A stretch of 64,000 nt of DNA from Streptococcus mitis subsp. hohhotensis (GCF_000722775.1 NZ_JPFZ01000011.1:62001-126000); one strand, 5' to 3'. Positions 31,254-40,426 are shown, numbered from the stretch's first letter. Notes: generated by a model not told the origin, from the sequence alone. Numbers and translations: made by a program.

Positions 31254-33506
31254 TTAGTCTCCTAAAGTTAATGTAATTTTTTTAATGTCCTTGATAGCTG
31301 TGTTAGCACGAACATCCTGCTTCTGCACAGTAGAGCCTGAACCTTCAAATTCAAGTTCTATATTTAACCACTTAGAAAAAGCTTCTGCGGTTGCTTTTGT
31401 CCAACCATACATATCTGGAATTTCTTCTACCTTATCCGATAAAAGAAGAACTTGTTGGTTTGGTGCAAGATTGGTCCCTTCTTCTACAGATGATTCTTTA
31501 ATCTTTGTTCCTGTTCCCACAACGATTGGTTGCACAATATTGCGACGTAAGGCTTCCGCCAAATCACCGGGTGAAATATCCTTGATACTAGGCATGGCAT
31601 AAGCGCTTTGATTGGTTACCTGATCTAACGTTTTAGCGGTAGATTGCAGGTTAAGGGAATCTTTCATAGCCACTGCTCTTTCCAAGATAGGATTGGCAAA
31701 TTCTCCCAACTGGATACCTGAATAATGCTCAGGCTGTTGAACCGTCACATAAAGGATAAAATCAGGATTTTCAGCAGGGTTCATCGATACAGCTGAAAAA
31801 ATGTAATTGGTCGTACCAACTAAGTAACCTCCATTTTTCTCATCGGCAATCTGAGCCGTACCGGACTTGAGGGCTACATTTTGACCAGGAACAGTTACAG
31901 TTGGCTTGCCTGTGCTGTGGTTATGCATGGTTCCATAAACTGGATCTGTTCCTACCAAAACCATGTTGGTTCGAGTTAGACTGGCTGCATCTTTAGAAAC
32001 AGGATTTCCTACAATCTCTTTTTGAGATTTTCGAACAGATTGGTCATTTGGATCATATAAGGCACTGATAAATTTAGGTTCTAACATGACTCCATCGTTG
32101 GCAATAGCCGTGAAGGCACGAATCATTTGCGTCTGGGTTACTGAAATCCCTTGTCCAAATGAACTCTGGGCAATATTGACAATATTGTCAGCAGGAAGTT
32201 GGCCTGCATATTCATCCGTCAAACCAAAACGAGTCGGAACACCAAATTTAAAGCGACTTAGATAATCCAGCCAGGTAGCATCTCCCATCTTTTGCTCCAG
32301 AAGCGTCATCCCAACGTTACTTGAGTGCGCAAACCCTTGAGAAAAGGTCATCATTCCTCCGCCAGTTAATCCTTCATTGACGTCCCAATCTCGGATAGTA
32401 GCATCTGCCACTTTTAACTCACTACTATTGAAGACTTCTCCTCCTGAGAAAGTGTTATTGTCAATAGCAGCTGCGAGTGTCATGACCTTCATGGTTGACC
32501 CTGGCTCATAGTTACTTTGATAAAGGATATCACGCCAAACAAAGTCCTTGGTCAACCCTTCCTTAGTATCGGCATCGAAGGTTGGTCTCTGCGTTGTTGC
32601 AAGAATTTCTCCCGTTTTAGCACTAACCAAGGTTGCTGTCATATACTTGCCTTTTACTTTTTCTTGAAAGGCATTCATCTGTGTCTCCATGAAAGACTGA
32701 AGGGTGCTGGAAATCGTTGTATAAACATCCTTACCATCTACCGTTTGTTGGGAAACTTGTTCCGTTCCGGGTACAACATTACCCAGACGATCTTTTTCAT
32801 AGGTAATAATACCGTCTTTCCCTGCAAGAATACTGTTCAAGGAACTCTCCATCCCAGAAGTTCCCAGCAAACTCTTGCTCCCATCTTCATTTTCATGGAG
32901 TTGAGCTAAACCAATAAAACTAGAAGCGAATTGTCCATTTGGATAGCTTCTGTTAGGGCTAGTTGTAAAGTCAATTCCTTCAACACTAGCGTCTTTCAAA
33001 TCCTTTTTAATAGCCATCATATTGGCATAGGTAATCCCATTTCCTTTGGCACCAAAAGAAACTTGAGTCAGATTCGGTTGAGACAATTGTTCTTTAACAT
33101 AAGCCTCGTCCATATCCAGATACTTATGGAAAACCTCTGCTACCTTATTAAACTGGGCATCTTCTACATAAAGAATTTTACCAGTTGCTGATTTGTATTT
33201 TTTATCAATAACAGCATAGACATTATAGGAGGTTGCATCCTCAGCAATCGGGACTCCATTTCGGTCATAAATAGTCCCACGTTTGGCAGGGACTGTACGG
33301 GTTATTTGGTGAACTTTCTTAGCCTCTTTTACTAGATCCGTTCCAAATTTACTACCACTCCCGATAATAACAGCAAAATTGACCAAAAAGACAGCGAAAA
33401 GTACGACAGCTAACAAGCTGATGTACTTCCCCACTATTTTACGGTTTTCTGCTGGAGATTTACGGTTTCTAATCGCAAATCGGGTTATTCTTTTTGTCCA
33501 CTTCAT
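31254..33506 (-). CDS. pbpX: Penicillin-binding protein 2x
   Basis: Septal transpeptidase essential for division, and a primary beta-lactam target. 750 residues, as in laboratory pneumococcus. One membrane anchor near residues 30-50, a dimerisation domain, then the transpeptidase domain with GSTMK (active Ser), SSN in AHSSNVGM and KSGT in LKSGTAQIA. Two PASTA domains end the protein. The STMK box keeps the Thr and Met that are often replaced in resistant strains, so no hallmark resistance change is visible in those motifs; mosaic structure cannot be judged without a comparison. Confidence 0.97.
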   Translation of the reverse strand: MKWTKRITRFAIRNRKSPAENRKIVGKYISLLAVVLFAVFLVNFAVIIGSGSKFGTDLVKEAKKVHQITRTVPAKRGTIYDRNGVPIAEDATSYNVYAVIDKKYKSATGKILYVEDAQFNKVAEVFHKYLDMDEAYVKEQLSQPNLTQVSFGAKGNGITYANMMAIKKDLKDASVEGIDFTTSPNRSYPNGQFASSFIGLAQLHENEDGSKSLLGTSGMESSLNSILAGKDGIITYEKDRLGNVVPGTEQVSQQTVDGKDVYTTISSTLQSFMETQMNAFQEKVKGKYMTATLVSAKTGEILATTQRPTFDADTKEGLTKDFVWRDILYQSNYEPGSTMKVMTLAAAIDNNTFSGGEVFNSSELKVADATIRDWDVNEGLTGGGMMTFSQGFAHSSNVGMTLLEQKMGDATWLDYLSRFKFGVPTRFGLTDEYAGQLPADNIVNIAQSSFGQGISVTQTQMIRAFTAIANDGVMLEPKFISALYDPNDQSVRKSQKEIVGNPVSKDAASLTRTNMVLVGTDPVYGTMHNHSTGKPTVTVPGQNVALKSGTAQIADEKNGGYLVGTTNYIFSAVSMNPAENPDFILYVTVQQPEHYSGIQLGEFANPILERAVAMKDSLNLQSTAKTLDQVTNQSAYAMPSIKDISPGDLAEALRRNIVQPIVVGTGTKIKESSVEEGTNLAPNQQVLLLSDKVEEIPDMYGWTKATAEAFSKWLNIELEFEGSGSTVQKQDVRANTAIKDIKKITLTLGD

Positions 33507-33509
33507 ATC

Positions 33510-33827
33510 TTACTCCGCTGATCGAATATTCTCGTTATTCAATTTTAAGTCCTTAGAATTTGCGATTTCTTTCAAGCGTTCTGCCCTCAACAATTCATTT
33601 ACCTCTTGTTTGGCATCATCCAACTCTGTCTTCTTCTCTTCTATTTGTGCATTGATTTTTGTCAAATCACTTTGCACTTGCAAGAGGCGTGTCTGCATAA
33701 AGATAATACTCACTGCTAAGACGAGAGCCGTAAACGCAATGGAAAGATAAAAAGCCTTCTCCACACGGGAGAATTTTTTTATACGATTCTGCAAGAATTG
33801 ACTGGTTGTTTCTTTTTTATCTACCAT
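33510..33827 (-). CDS. ftsL: Cell division protein FtsL
   Basis: A 105-residue bitopic division protein with one membrane helix (about residues 27-47, AFYLSIAFTALVLAVSIIF) and an extracellular leucine-zipper-like coiled coil (QVQSDLTKINAQIEEKK). It forms the divisome FtsL-FtsB-FtsQ complex. It sits between rsmH and pbpX, 3 bp from pbpX. The frame is intact across a run of seven T. Confidence 0.96.
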   Translation of the reverse strand: MVDKKETTSQFLQNRIKKFSRVEKAFYLSIAFTALVLAVSIIFMQTRLLQVQSDLTKINAQIEEKKTELDDAKQEVNELLRAERLKEIANSKDLKLNNENIRSAE

Positions 33828-33836
33828 TTTTTCCTC

Positions 33837-34787
33837 TTACTTGTGAATTTTTCTGGCCACGCGCAACTTGGCTGAGTGCGAGCGGTTATTGGCTTCTAAT
33901 TCTTCTACACTTGGCAAGATTGGCTTACGGGATACCAATTCCATCTTGGGCTTGAGGTCATCTGGGATGAAGGGCAAACCTTTTGGAACTTCCACTGTTG
34001 ACGCTTCCTTGAACAATTGCTTAGTCAAGCGGTCTTCTAGTGAATGAAAGGTAATCACTGAAATTCTACCATCTAGAGCCAACATATCCATAGCCTGCTG
34101 GATGGATTCATCTGCCGCCCCCAGCTCATCGTTAACTTCAATTCGAATAGCCTGGAAAATCTGCTTGGCAGGATGGCCCTTCTTCTTGAGCTCCTTGGCA
34201 GGTTTGGCCGACTTGATAATTTCTGTCAACTCCGTCGTTGTCTCGATTGGCTTGACTTCACGCGCTTGTTCAATCTTACGGGCAATCTGTTTAGAGAATT
34301 TGTCCTCACCATACTTAAAGAAAATTCGGACCAAGTCATGATAGTCATAGTGGTTCACCACTTCATAGGCTGTCAGACTAGCTTCCTGATTCATCCGCAT
34401 GTCCAGTGGCGCATCCTTTTTATAAGAAAAACCACGCTCACGCTGGTCCAATTGAGGACTAGACACTCCCAAGTCATAACAAATTCCATCAATTTCCTGA
34501 ACACCAGCTTCGCGCAAACGTGCCTGTAAATGACGGAAGTTATCCTTGATAAAGGTCACCATTCCCTTCTCAATGTAGGGTGCCAAGCGTTGTTGTGCAT
34601 TGTCAATGGCATTCTGGTCCTGGTCAAAGGCATAGAGATGGCCTTTTTCACTTAATTTACTTAATAAATATTCGCTATGGCCTGCTCCACCCAAAGTCGC
34701 ATCAACGTAGATACCGTCAGGCTTTACGTCGAGCATATCAATCGTCTCATGGAGTAAGACCGTTACATGATGAAATTCTTTTGTCAT
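33837..34787 (-). CDS. rsmH: 16S rRNA m4C1402 methyltransferase RsmH (MraW)
   Basis: A 316-residue SAM-dependent enzyme that methylates N4 of C1402 in 16S rRNA. Motif I is in [16 protein letters not shown], and [30 protein letters not shown] and [13 protein letters not shown] are strong family signatures. First gene of the rsmH-ftsL-pbpX-mraY operon. Its ribosome site is weak (GATAAG just before the ATG). Confidence 0.96.
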   Translation of the reverse strand: MTKEFHHVTVLLHETIDMLDVKPDGIYVDATLGGAGHSEYLLSKLSEKGHLYAFDQDQNAIDNAQQRLAPYIEKGMVTFIKDNFRHLQARLREAGVQEIDGICYDLGVSSPQLDQRERGFSYKKDAPLDMRMNQEASLTAYEVVNHYDYHDLVRIFFKYGEDKFSKQIARKIEQAREVKPIETTTELTEIIKSAKPAKELKKKGHPAKQIFQAIRIEVNDELGAADESIQQAMDMLALDGRISVITFHSLEDRLTKQLFKEASTVEVPKGLPFIPDDLKPKMELVSRKPILPSVEELEANNRSHSAKLRVARKIHK

Positions 34788-34809
34788 ATCTTATCTATTT
34801 TACCACAAA

Positions 34810-34833
34810 TCTGACTAGCTTGCACTAGTCAGA
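34810..34833. other. Inverted repeat in the rsmH leader
   Basis: TCTGACTAG and CTAGTCAGA form a perfect 9-bp stem around a 6-base loop. It lies 23 bases upstream of the rsmH start with no T run on either side, and a TAAAAT sits between it and the start. It may be a leader hairpin or an operator. Confidence 0.55.
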
Positions 34834-34872
34834 CAAATAGGCCACAAACAAGTAAGAATTCTTTAAGAAATA

Positions 34873-34933
34873 TGTCAAATATGCTTGACATTCACTCCAT
34901 AGAAGAATATAATGTAGTCAAATATATGCGACA
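34873..34933 (+). promoter_or_regulatory. Promoter and paired operators of the HTH regulator operon
   Basis: TTGACA (34885-34890), 17-base spacer, TATAAT (34908-34913): a perfect consensus. TGTCAAATATGCTTGACA (34873-34890) is an inverted repeat covering the -35 box, and a related sequence, AGTCAAATATATGCGACA, lies at 34916-34933 just past the -10. Two related sites around one promoter suggest autoregulation by the downstream repressor. Confidence 0.75.
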
Positions 34934-34953
34934 CAAATCAGAAAGGAGTCCAG

Positions 34954-35148
34954 ATGAATCGTGTGAAAGAATTTCGCAAGGAACTGGGCATTTCCCAGCT
35001 CGAACTCGCCAAGGATATCGGTGTCTCGAGACAAACCATCAATATGATTGAGAACGACAAGTACAACCCAACTCTGGAACTCTGTCTCAATCTCGCCCGC
35101 AGCCTCCAAACTGACCTCAACAGTCTCTTTTGGGAGGATAATTTTTAA
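34954..35148 (+). CDS. Small XRE-family transcriptional regulator
   Basis: A 64-residue protein that is essentially one Cro/CI-type helix-turn-helix: ELAKDIGVSRQTINMIEN covers the two DNA-binding helices (about residues 17-35). Such single-domain regulators (YozG-like) typically control the membrane-protein genes that follow. Ribosome site AAAGGAG. It is the first gene of a five-to-six-gene run on the plus strand, divergent from rsmH. Confidence 0.9.
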   Translation: MNRVKEFRKELGISQLELAKDIGVSRQTINMIENDKYNPTLELCLNLARSLQTDLNSLFWEDNF

Positions 35149-35163
35149 AAAAGGAGCCAACTT

Positions 35164-35706
35164 ATGAAAAAAGAAACCTTCACTGAAAAACTGATCAAAC
35201 GCACATACGGTATTTCTGGTCCCCTTGACGAATACAAACGGCGTGAGGCCGATCGTATCGGTAACCAAGTCTTTATCGTCCTCTTTTATCTGATGATTTT
35301 CGGAAATCTTATTCCACTCCTTCTGGCCTATAAATACCCTCAAGAAGTGGCTCTAATCTATCCTCCTCTGATTTTAGTGATTGCCCTCATCGCTGCTGGT
35401 TATGTCACCTACCAAATGAAAAAAACAGGGATTACAGCTATTGATCCAGATATTCTGAGTGAGAAAGAAAGTAAGCAACTACACTACCCAGGTCTGAAAG
35501 CAGGTTTGTTCTTTGGTCTATGGATGTTTTTTATAACTCCTCTTCTCGGTATACTCATAGGTGAAGGTCAGGACTATTTTCATTCTCTTCTCACTATAAG
35601 AAATGGTGTATCAAGCATTCTAGGTTCTATTTTCTTCGGAGCGAGCATACAGTTCCTCATCTCCCGTCGCATTGAAAAAGCTAAGAAAGATCAAGATGAG
35701 GATTAG
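35164..35706 (+). CDS. DUF3278-like membrane protein
   Basis: A 180-residue protein with four hydrophobic segments in two pairs (about 35-55 and 62-82, then 110-130 and 145-165). The N-terminal block ETFTEKLIKRTYGISGPLDE recurs in the protein at 36320 (DLTTRLLRNLFHIQGPFDE), which identifies a family that I recall as DUF3278 in streptococci. Function unknown; regulators of this YozG type are commonly paired with such proteins. It follows the regulator by 15 bp. The C-terminal half is repeated in the next gene. Confidence 0.75.
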   Translation: MKKETFTEKLIKRTYGISGPLDEYKRREADRIGNQVFIVLFYLMIFGNLIPLLLAYKYPQEVALIYPPLILVIALIAAGYVTYQMKKTGITAIDPDILSEKESKQLHYPGLKAGLFFGLWMFFITPLLGILIGEGQDYFHSLLTIRNGVSSILGSIFFGASIQFLISRRIEKAKKDQDED

Positions 35707-35716
35707 GAGGTGCCTT

Positions 35717-35959
35717 ATGAAAAAAGAACAGAAACAGTTACGTTATCCTGGTCTGAAAGCAGGTTCGATTTATGGAACAATAATATTTTTTATAATTCCA
35801 CCCATTGATACCCTAACAAGTGAAAATCCAAATTTTATCACTTCTCTTCTAAATACAAAACATATTTTTAAAACTATACTGGGAGCTTTCTTTTTCGGAG
35901 TGATGATACATATTGTCGACTCACTTCGTATTGCAAGAGCTAAAAAAGACCAGAATTAG
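35717..35959 (+). CDS. Small membrane protein, duplicated C-terminal half of its neighbour
   Basis: An 80-residue protein from the ATG at 35717, behind GGAGG. Its sequence follows the last half of the preceding protein throughout: KQLRYPGLKAG against KQLHYPGLKAG, ILGAFFFGVMIHIVDSLRIA against ILGSIFFGASIQFLISRRIE, and both end AKKDQ. It contains the second pair of membrane helices only. This looks like an internal duplication that kept only the C-terminal domain and gained its own ribosome site. Whether it is functional is unknown. Confidence 0.7.
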   Translation: MKKEQKQLRYPGLKAGSIYGTIIFFIIPPIDTLTSENPNFITSLLNTKHIFKTILGAFFFGVMIHIVDSLRIARAKKDQN

Positions 35960-35969
35960 GAGGTCCCCT

Positions 35970-36293
35970 ATGAAATCACTACTAACTTTACTTACCTATC
36001 ATCTTTTGTTCAGTTCCCTGCTCATCTTCATCATCGTTTCAGGGAACTTAATCAGAGAGATATTCCTCGTGCTAGTCTTTGTTCCAGCCCTTAACAAAGG
36101 ATTGACTTATCTAAAAATTGACTCCCAAAAAACACGCATACTCAACTTAGCACTGTGCTTTATGATTCTATCTTTACCACAACTGATGGTCATCTCAAGC
36201 AATTGGAAATATTATTTACTGTTCACTATCGCTATCCTTTCTTCTATCACTTATCTTTATTATCTCTATCAATTCGTAAAAGAAAGTCAGTAA
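35970..36293 (+). CDS. Small hydrophobic membrane protein
   Basis: A 107-residue protein from the ATG at 35970 with AGGAGG 6 bases upstream. Three to four hydrophobic helices are separated by a short basic loop (KIDSQKTR). I do not recognise a family. It sits in the same tightly packed run as the DUF3278-like genes and is probably co-transcribed. Confidence 0.7.
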   Translation: MKSLLTLLTYHLLFSSLLIFIIVSGNLIREIFLVLVFVPALNKGLTYLKIDSQKTRILNLALCFMILSLPQLMVISSNWKYYLLFTIAILSSITYLYYLYQFVKESQ

Positions 36294-36319
36294 AACCACT
36301 CATTTAGGAGGTTACTAGC

Positions 36320-36898
36320 ATGAAAAAAGAAGACTTAACCACTCGCCTACTTCGAAATCTCTTTCACATTCAGGGCCCTTTTGATGAATGCAGACAAGAA
36401 ATTATCTACAAGGCTTGTGCCCGTTCCATGGTCCAAATCGTTTATTCTTCCTTCTTTCTCTTCTTGTTTTATCTATTATTTGGACGCTTCATAGAGGTCG
36501 TTCGCTATGCCATGCCCTATGTTTACTCTGGACTCATTTTTTTCATTACCTTAAAAACTCAAAGAGCCGTCAAAGAACTCCACTTGGAAAAAGATGACAA
36601 GTCAGAAATCATCCTCAAAACCTACAGCAAAGCCCAAATCAAATTCCGAAGCTGGATTGTGTTTATCGGTCTTCAGATTGGCCTCTTTACCCTACTCATC
36701 TTTCATAAAGTCTTCGTTCAGCAGATGTCCTTTTCAGATTTTGGGAAGTTGCTCATGCAATTCGATAAAAGTGTTCCTTTCCTGATGTATGGCCTGATTA
36801 TCGGTAGTATTTTCGGAACCCTGACCTACGGATTTCTATCACTACAGGAGGAGAAAACTCCTAAAAATACCAAACAGAAGGAGAAAAGTAAGCAATGA
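36320..36898 (+). CDS. DUF3278-like membrane protein, second full copy
   Basis: A 192-residue protein with the same plan as the one at 35164: N-terminal DLTTRLLRNLFHIQGPFDE, two membrane helix pairs (about 38-58 and 63-80, then 115-135 and 155-175), and a Lys-rich C-terminus. The copies are far diverged in the middle, so this duplication is older than the half-copy at 35717. AGGAGG precedes the ATG. The last codons overlap the glutathione peroxidase start. Confidence 0.75.
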   Translation: MKKEDLTTRLLRNLFHIQGPFDECRQEIIYKACARSMVQIVYSSFFLFLFYLLFGRFIEVVRYAMPYVYSGLIFFITLKTQRAVKELHLEKDDKSEIILKTYSKAQIKFRSWIVFIGLQIGLFTLLIFHKVFVQQMSFSDFGKLLMQFDKSVPFLMYGLIIGSIFGTLTYGFLSLQEEKTPKNTKQKEKSKQ

Positions 36899-37371
36899 CT
36901 TCACTATACGATTTTTCAGTCTTGAACCAAGACAATCAAGAAAACTCACTAAATGCCTATCGTGGTAAGATTCTCTTGGTTGTCAACACTGCTACTGGAT
37001 GTGGTTTAACACCCCAGTATCAAGCTCTCCAAGAACTCTATGACCGCTATCAAGATCAAGGTTTTGAGATTTTAGACTTCCCTTGCAATCAGTTTATGGG
37101 ACAAGCACCAGGCAGCGCAGAGGAAATCAACGCCTTCTGTAGCCTACATTATCAGACCAGCTTCCCACGTTTTGCCAAGATCAAGGTTAACGGTAAGGAA
37201 GCAGATCCTCTCTATGTTTGGTTGAAAGAACAAAAATCTGGCCCACTAGGAAAACGAATCGAATGGAATTTCGCTAAGTTTCTCATCGGTCGTGATGGGC
37301 AAGTCTTTGAACGCTTCTCTTCAAAAACGGACCCAAAACAAATTGAAGAGGCCATACGAACCCTACTATAA
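36895..37371 (+). CDS. gpo: Glutathione peroxidase family protein
   Basis: A 158-residue thiol peroxidase of the GPx/BsaA family, reducing peroxides with electrons from thioredoxin or thiols. The peroxidatic Cys lies in NTATGCGLTPQY (about residue 37), the Gln in FPCNQFMGQ and the Trp in IEWNFAKFLI. Complete. The ATG overlaps the end of the upstream gene by 4 bp, so it may share that transcript. An intrinsic terminator follows directly. Confidence 0.93.
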   Translation: MTSLYDFSVLNQDNQENSLNAYRGKILLVVNTATGCGLTPQYQALQELYDRYQDQGFEILDFPCNQFMGQAPGSAEEINAFCSLHYQTSFPRFAKIKVNGKEADPLYVWLKEQKSGPLGKRIEWNFAKFLIGRDGQVFERFSSKTDPKQIEEAIRTLL

Positions 37372-37377
37372 TTTCAC

Positions 37378-37427
37378 AATCTCACTATTATTAGTTCTCC
37401 TTTAGCCTAAGAATAGTGAGATTTTTT
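37378..37427 (+). terminator. Terminator after the glutathione peroxidase gene
   Basis: Perfect 12-bp stem AATCTCACTATT/AATAGTGAGATT followed by six T, seven bases after the stop codon. Confidence 0.9.
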
Positions 37428-37446
37428 GATTTGCTTTGACTTAAAT

Positions 37447-37481
37447 AGAAAAACACTCCATGATATGAACCATGAAGTGTT
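37447..37481 (-). terminator. Terminator of the SOS cassette
   Basis: Minus-strand AACACTTCATG pairs with CATGGAGTGTT (one mismatch) and is followed by TTTTTC. It closes the minus-strand hdiR-umuC operon 33 bases past the last gene, convergent to the preceding terminator. Confidence 0.85.
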
Positions 37482-37513
37482 GTAAAAATGATACATTCAT
37501 AGCAGACAAGGCA

Positions 37514-37807
37514 CTACTGACTGCTATTCCTGACTCCTGAGTATGTATAGGTCCTATTTCTAGGACACGCTTTTTCCGTTACCACCCTAAAATAAAAGCT
37601 ATGCTCCCGCCCATCCTTGGCATTTTCCTTGTTTAAGACAAAGTAGTTTTTCTGATTCATCGCCATAGTTCGTAGGATGTCATCAATCAAGAAAGTCAAG
37701 GGTACGTTCATGGCAGAGTATTTTTGAAAATCCTCTTCAAAACGAATATAGTCATCTGAAAAATAATCCATCTGCAGTTTGTTTTCATACAGCTCTTTTC
37801 TAGTCAT
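37514..37807 (-). CDS. Small protein of the SOS mutagenesis cassette (DUF5960-like)
   Basis: A 97-residue soluble protein without a known catalytic motif. It is the fourth gene of the hdiR-umuC cassette described in S. uberis (established knowledge of that cassette), here overlapping the third gene by 8 bp. I recall streptococcal homologues as DUF5960, without certainty. Its role in mutagenesis is not known. Confidence 0.75.
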   Translation of the reverse strand: MTRKELYENKLQMDYFSDDYIRFEEDFQKYSAMNVPLTFLIDDILRTMAMNQKNYFVLNKENAKDGREHSFYFRVVTEKACPRNRTYTYSGVRNSSQ

Positions 37808-38162
37808 AAACTCCCTCCTCCCACAGCCGAATTTCTAGGATATCTGCAACCTCTATCAACCTATATCCCTCGTTTGTTCTAATAGATAGAGTCTGATGTG
37901 ATAACTCCCTCACCTCACCGATGATAGTCGCCTTCTGCCTCTTTTCCTTAACCACAAATAATCCCTTTAGCTGGCTAATATAAAGCTGAGAAAGTAAATG
38001 TAGTTTCTCAACTGGGTCCAAATCTATCGAAAAATCAACACGGTTTTTTTCTTCACTGAGCGAACTGGTGTGTTCTGAGAGGTAAAATCCCATCCACTTC
38101 TGCATACCTGGATCTTGATAATCTCGCGCGGATTGAAACGGTAAATAAGAACGATCAATCAT
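37800..38162 (-). CDS. YolD-like protein of the SOS mutagenesis cassette
   Basis: A 120-residue protein. The N-terminal segment DPGMQKWMGFYLSEHTSSL follows the YolD-like pattern (RGxxKWxxxxLPEH), a family often coupled to Y-family polymerases. The rest is a small beta-rich domain. It overlaps umuC by 4 bp (ATGA type) and the next gene by 8 bp, so the cassette is translationally coupled. Role: probable polymerase partner or regulator (inference). Confidence 0.78.
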   Translation of the reverse strand: MIDRSYLPFQSARDYQDPGMQKWMGFYLSEHTSSLSEEKNRVDFSIDLDPVEKLHLLSQLYISQLKGLFVVKEKRQKATIIGEVRELSHQTLSIRTNEGYRLIEVADILEIRLWEEGVYD

Positions 38163-39574
38163 TTTAGTCCATCTAATCCTCCAGCAGAATGTCCCCCAAT
38201 CAGCTTGCTTCTGGCAAGACTCCTAGAGGCTTCTTCCAGTGCATTGGCCTTTAAGAGAGAAGTGAAACCAAATTGTTCCCGAATGGAGTCAATGGCCGTC
38301 TGGAGCCTTTCTTCTTTTTCTAACTTGTCAACATCATCAAAAAGGGAAATCAATCCAAAGGACTCGTCTACAAAGTCTGAATAGTTTACTCCGACACTTC
38401 TGACCGCTCCAGAAGTGTATTTGTTATGAAATAGCTTCAAAACATAATCCGTTAAGACAGCTGTATTATTGGTAGGTTCGACCTTCATTTGTGTGTGAAT
38501 AGACGACCTGACCTCCTGTTTAGAGAAACCGACATAGATAGAGACAAGGGTTGTTTTCTTACCCGCCCTTCTCAGTCTAATAGCTACCTGCTCAGCCATT
38601 TCCCGGAGAATAATTTCAATATCCCGTAGCTTCACGTAGTCTCTAGGCAAAATTTGAGAATTCCCCAAGCCCTTGGATTTGACTTTATAGGGCTTATGAA
38701 CATTGCTCTCATCAATTCCGTTAGCATGAAACCACAAACGCAGACCAGCCTGACCCAGAGCTTTCTTTAGCTGGTCGGGATTGCTGGTTGCCAATTCCTT
38801 GATGGAAAAAATCCCCAGAGCATGCAAGCGTTTCTCCATCCGCCTGCCAATCCCCCAAAAATCCGTCATCTTGGGAATGGACCAGACCTTCTCTTCCACA
38901 TCCTGGTAAGACCAGTTGGCCCTCATGGTCGGAGTGTGCTTGGCCTCATTATCCAGAGCCAACTTGGCCATTAAAGGATTGGCATTTGACATGCCCACTG
39001 TAGAGTAGATCCCTGTCTGCCTCCAAATATCCCTCTGAATACGAGCAGAAAGCATATCCAGCTTGTCTTTGCGAGAGAAACTCTTGTCTGAAATGAAATA
39101 ATTAAGTGAACTAGTCAGGTCAATAAATCCCTCATCGATAGAGTAGGGATAAATATCATCTGGACTGCCATAGTTTTGAAAGATTCGCTGAATTTCCATA
39201 TTGACTGCGATGTACTCATCCATCCTGGGTGGCACAATTAAGGTCACTTGAGCCCAATCTTCGATGTAGCGAACATAGTCTGAATCAGTAGGCAACCCCT
39301 GCTTTCTAGCATTGTAATAGGAAAATTTTCGCGTTTTGATATCAAAAGGCAAATCATAGGCTCGACCAACATTTGACTTGCCAAAAATCTTCTTAAACAG
39401 GGGAGAGGAGGCTAGGATAAGGCCAGTTGAATTATCCGCGCGACTCATGACACAAAGCGAGGTCTTCAGTGGATGCAAGCCCCTTTTCACGCACTCAACA
39501 CTAGCATAAAAAGATTTCATATCAACAAAGGCAATGTCACTTTTGGGCTCTCTGGAATAATCAAAATAGCCCAT
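38159..39574 (-). CDS. umuC: UmuC-like Y-family DNA polymerase
   Basis: A 471-residue translesion polymerase of the ImpB/MucB/SamB type. The first catalytic block is FVDMKSFYASVECV (Asp near residue 17, steric-gate region Phe-Tyr), the second YSIDEGFIDLT (SxDE). A helix-hairpin-helix follows (FWGIGRRMEKRLHALG) and then the little-finger domain. It gives DNA-damage tolerance with mutagenesis. Full length. It lies 3 bp after the HdiR-like gene, in the SOS cassette under the operator at 40383. Confidence 0.95.
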   Translation of the reverse strand: MGYFDYSREPKSDIAFVDMKSFYASVECVKRGLHPLKTSLCVMSRADNSTGLILASSPLFKKIFGKSNVGRAYDLPFDIKTRKFSYYNARKQGLPTDSDYVRYIEDWAQVTLIVPPRMDEYIAVNMEIQRIFQNYGSPDDIYPYSIDEGFIDLTSSLNYFISDKSFSRKDKLDMLSARIQRDIWRQTGIYSTVGMSNANPLMAKLALDNEAKHTPTMRANWSYQDVEEKVWSIPKMTDFWGIGRRMEKRLHALGIFSIKELATSNPDQLKKALGQAGLRLWFHANGIDESNVHKPYKVKSKGLGNSQILPRDYVKLRDIEIILREMAEQVAIRLRRAGKKTTLVSIYVGFSKQEVRSSIHTQMKVEPTNNTAVLTDYVLKLFHNKYTSGAVRSVGVNYSDFVDESFGLISLFDDVDKLEKEERLQTAIDSIREQFGFTSLLKANALEEASRSLARSKLIGGHSAGGLDGLK

Positions 39575-39577
39575 TGA

Positions 39578-40264
39578 CTAGCCCTCCATCGGCACAAAGT
39601 TCCCAACGATAATCCCCACAATCCGAGGATCTTCCTCATAGGAGATGAAAATATCCTTGTATTTAGGATTGATAGAGACTAGACGCAATCCATTCTCCTC
39701 TCGATAGACCCGTTTGATATAGGTCTGGTTGTTGCAAACCACTGCATAAACCGCCCCGTCATAGTCAAATCCTGTCTCTCGAATCAGAGCTACTGAACCA
39801 TTTTGGTATTTAGGTTCCATGGAGTCCCCAGACACCCATGACGCAAAATCATGAGCCAATTCCTCATTAAAGTAAACCGTATCAAAATTCTGATCATCGT
39901 AGACCGAAGCCCCAATACCTGCTGACATGCGTTCATAAACACGGTACTCGTAGAGGCGCTCTGGCATAGCTATCACTTTCTGGGCTTGCTCCTCTTGAGA
40001 TAGGTTGCGAGCATAGAGAACAACCTTCTCCTGCCCTTGCTTGGAGAGGCTATGGTAGAGACGGACAATCTCGATCTGAGTAAAATATCCTTTTGGCACT
40101 TTTAAAATATTCTCTAACTGAGTAACTTTCTCCTTGGACGGTTCCTTGACTCCACGTTCCCAAGCTGAGTAAGCTTGGAAACTAATCCCAAGTTGCTCTG
40201 CAATTTCCTTCTGTGTCAGTTTTAACTCTTTCCTCCGAGCCTTTAATTTTTCTGGCTGATACAT
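39578..40264 (-). CDS. hdiR: HdiR-like self-cleaving SOS repressor (XRE-S24)
   Basis: A 228-residue LexA-like regulator. The N-terminal helix-turn-helix is QKEIAEQLGISFQAYSAWER (about residues 19-38). The C-terminal S24 peptidase domain has the catalytic Ser in SGDSMEPKYQNG and Lys in NQTYIKRVY. An Ala-Gly bond in MSAGIGAS (near residue 118) is the likely self-cleavage site. DNA damage activates RecA and triggers cleavage, which frees the cassette. An excellent ribosome site (AGGAGGTG) precedes the ATG. The operator covers its own promoter. Confidence 0.92.
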   Translation of the reverse strand: MYQPEKLKARRKELKLTQKEIAEQLGISFQAYSAWERGVKEPSKEKVTQLENILKVPKGYFTQIEIVRLYHSLSKQGQEKVVLYARNLSQEEQAQKVIAMPERLYEYRVYERMSAGIGASVYDDQNFDTVYFNEELAHDFASWVSGDSMEPKYQNGSVALIRETGFDYDGAVYAVVCNNQTYIKRVYREENGLRLVSINPKYKDIFISYEEDPRIVGIIVGNFVPMEG

Positions 40265-40369
40265 ACTTCACCTCCTATTATGATGCTTTAATGGACACTA
40301 TCTCCCTTAGAAAGACTAATCGATGCTTGAATCCATAATTTCAAAACTCAACCATTATGGTTTAGTTTT

Positions 40370-40400
40370 ATTATATAAAAAAAGTAGACAAATGTCCACT
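40370..40400 (-). promoter_or_regulatory. hdiR promoter with overlapping palindromic operator
   Basis: Minus strand TGGACA (40393-40398), 17-base spacer, TATAAT (40370-40375). The inverted repeat AGTAGACAAATGTCCACT (40383-40400) covers the -35 box, so its binding protein would block transcription. The related perfect palindrome at 63658 differs at two positions. Confidence 0.82.
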
Positions 40401-40426
40401 AGGAAAAGCAGAAACATCGTGAGTTT

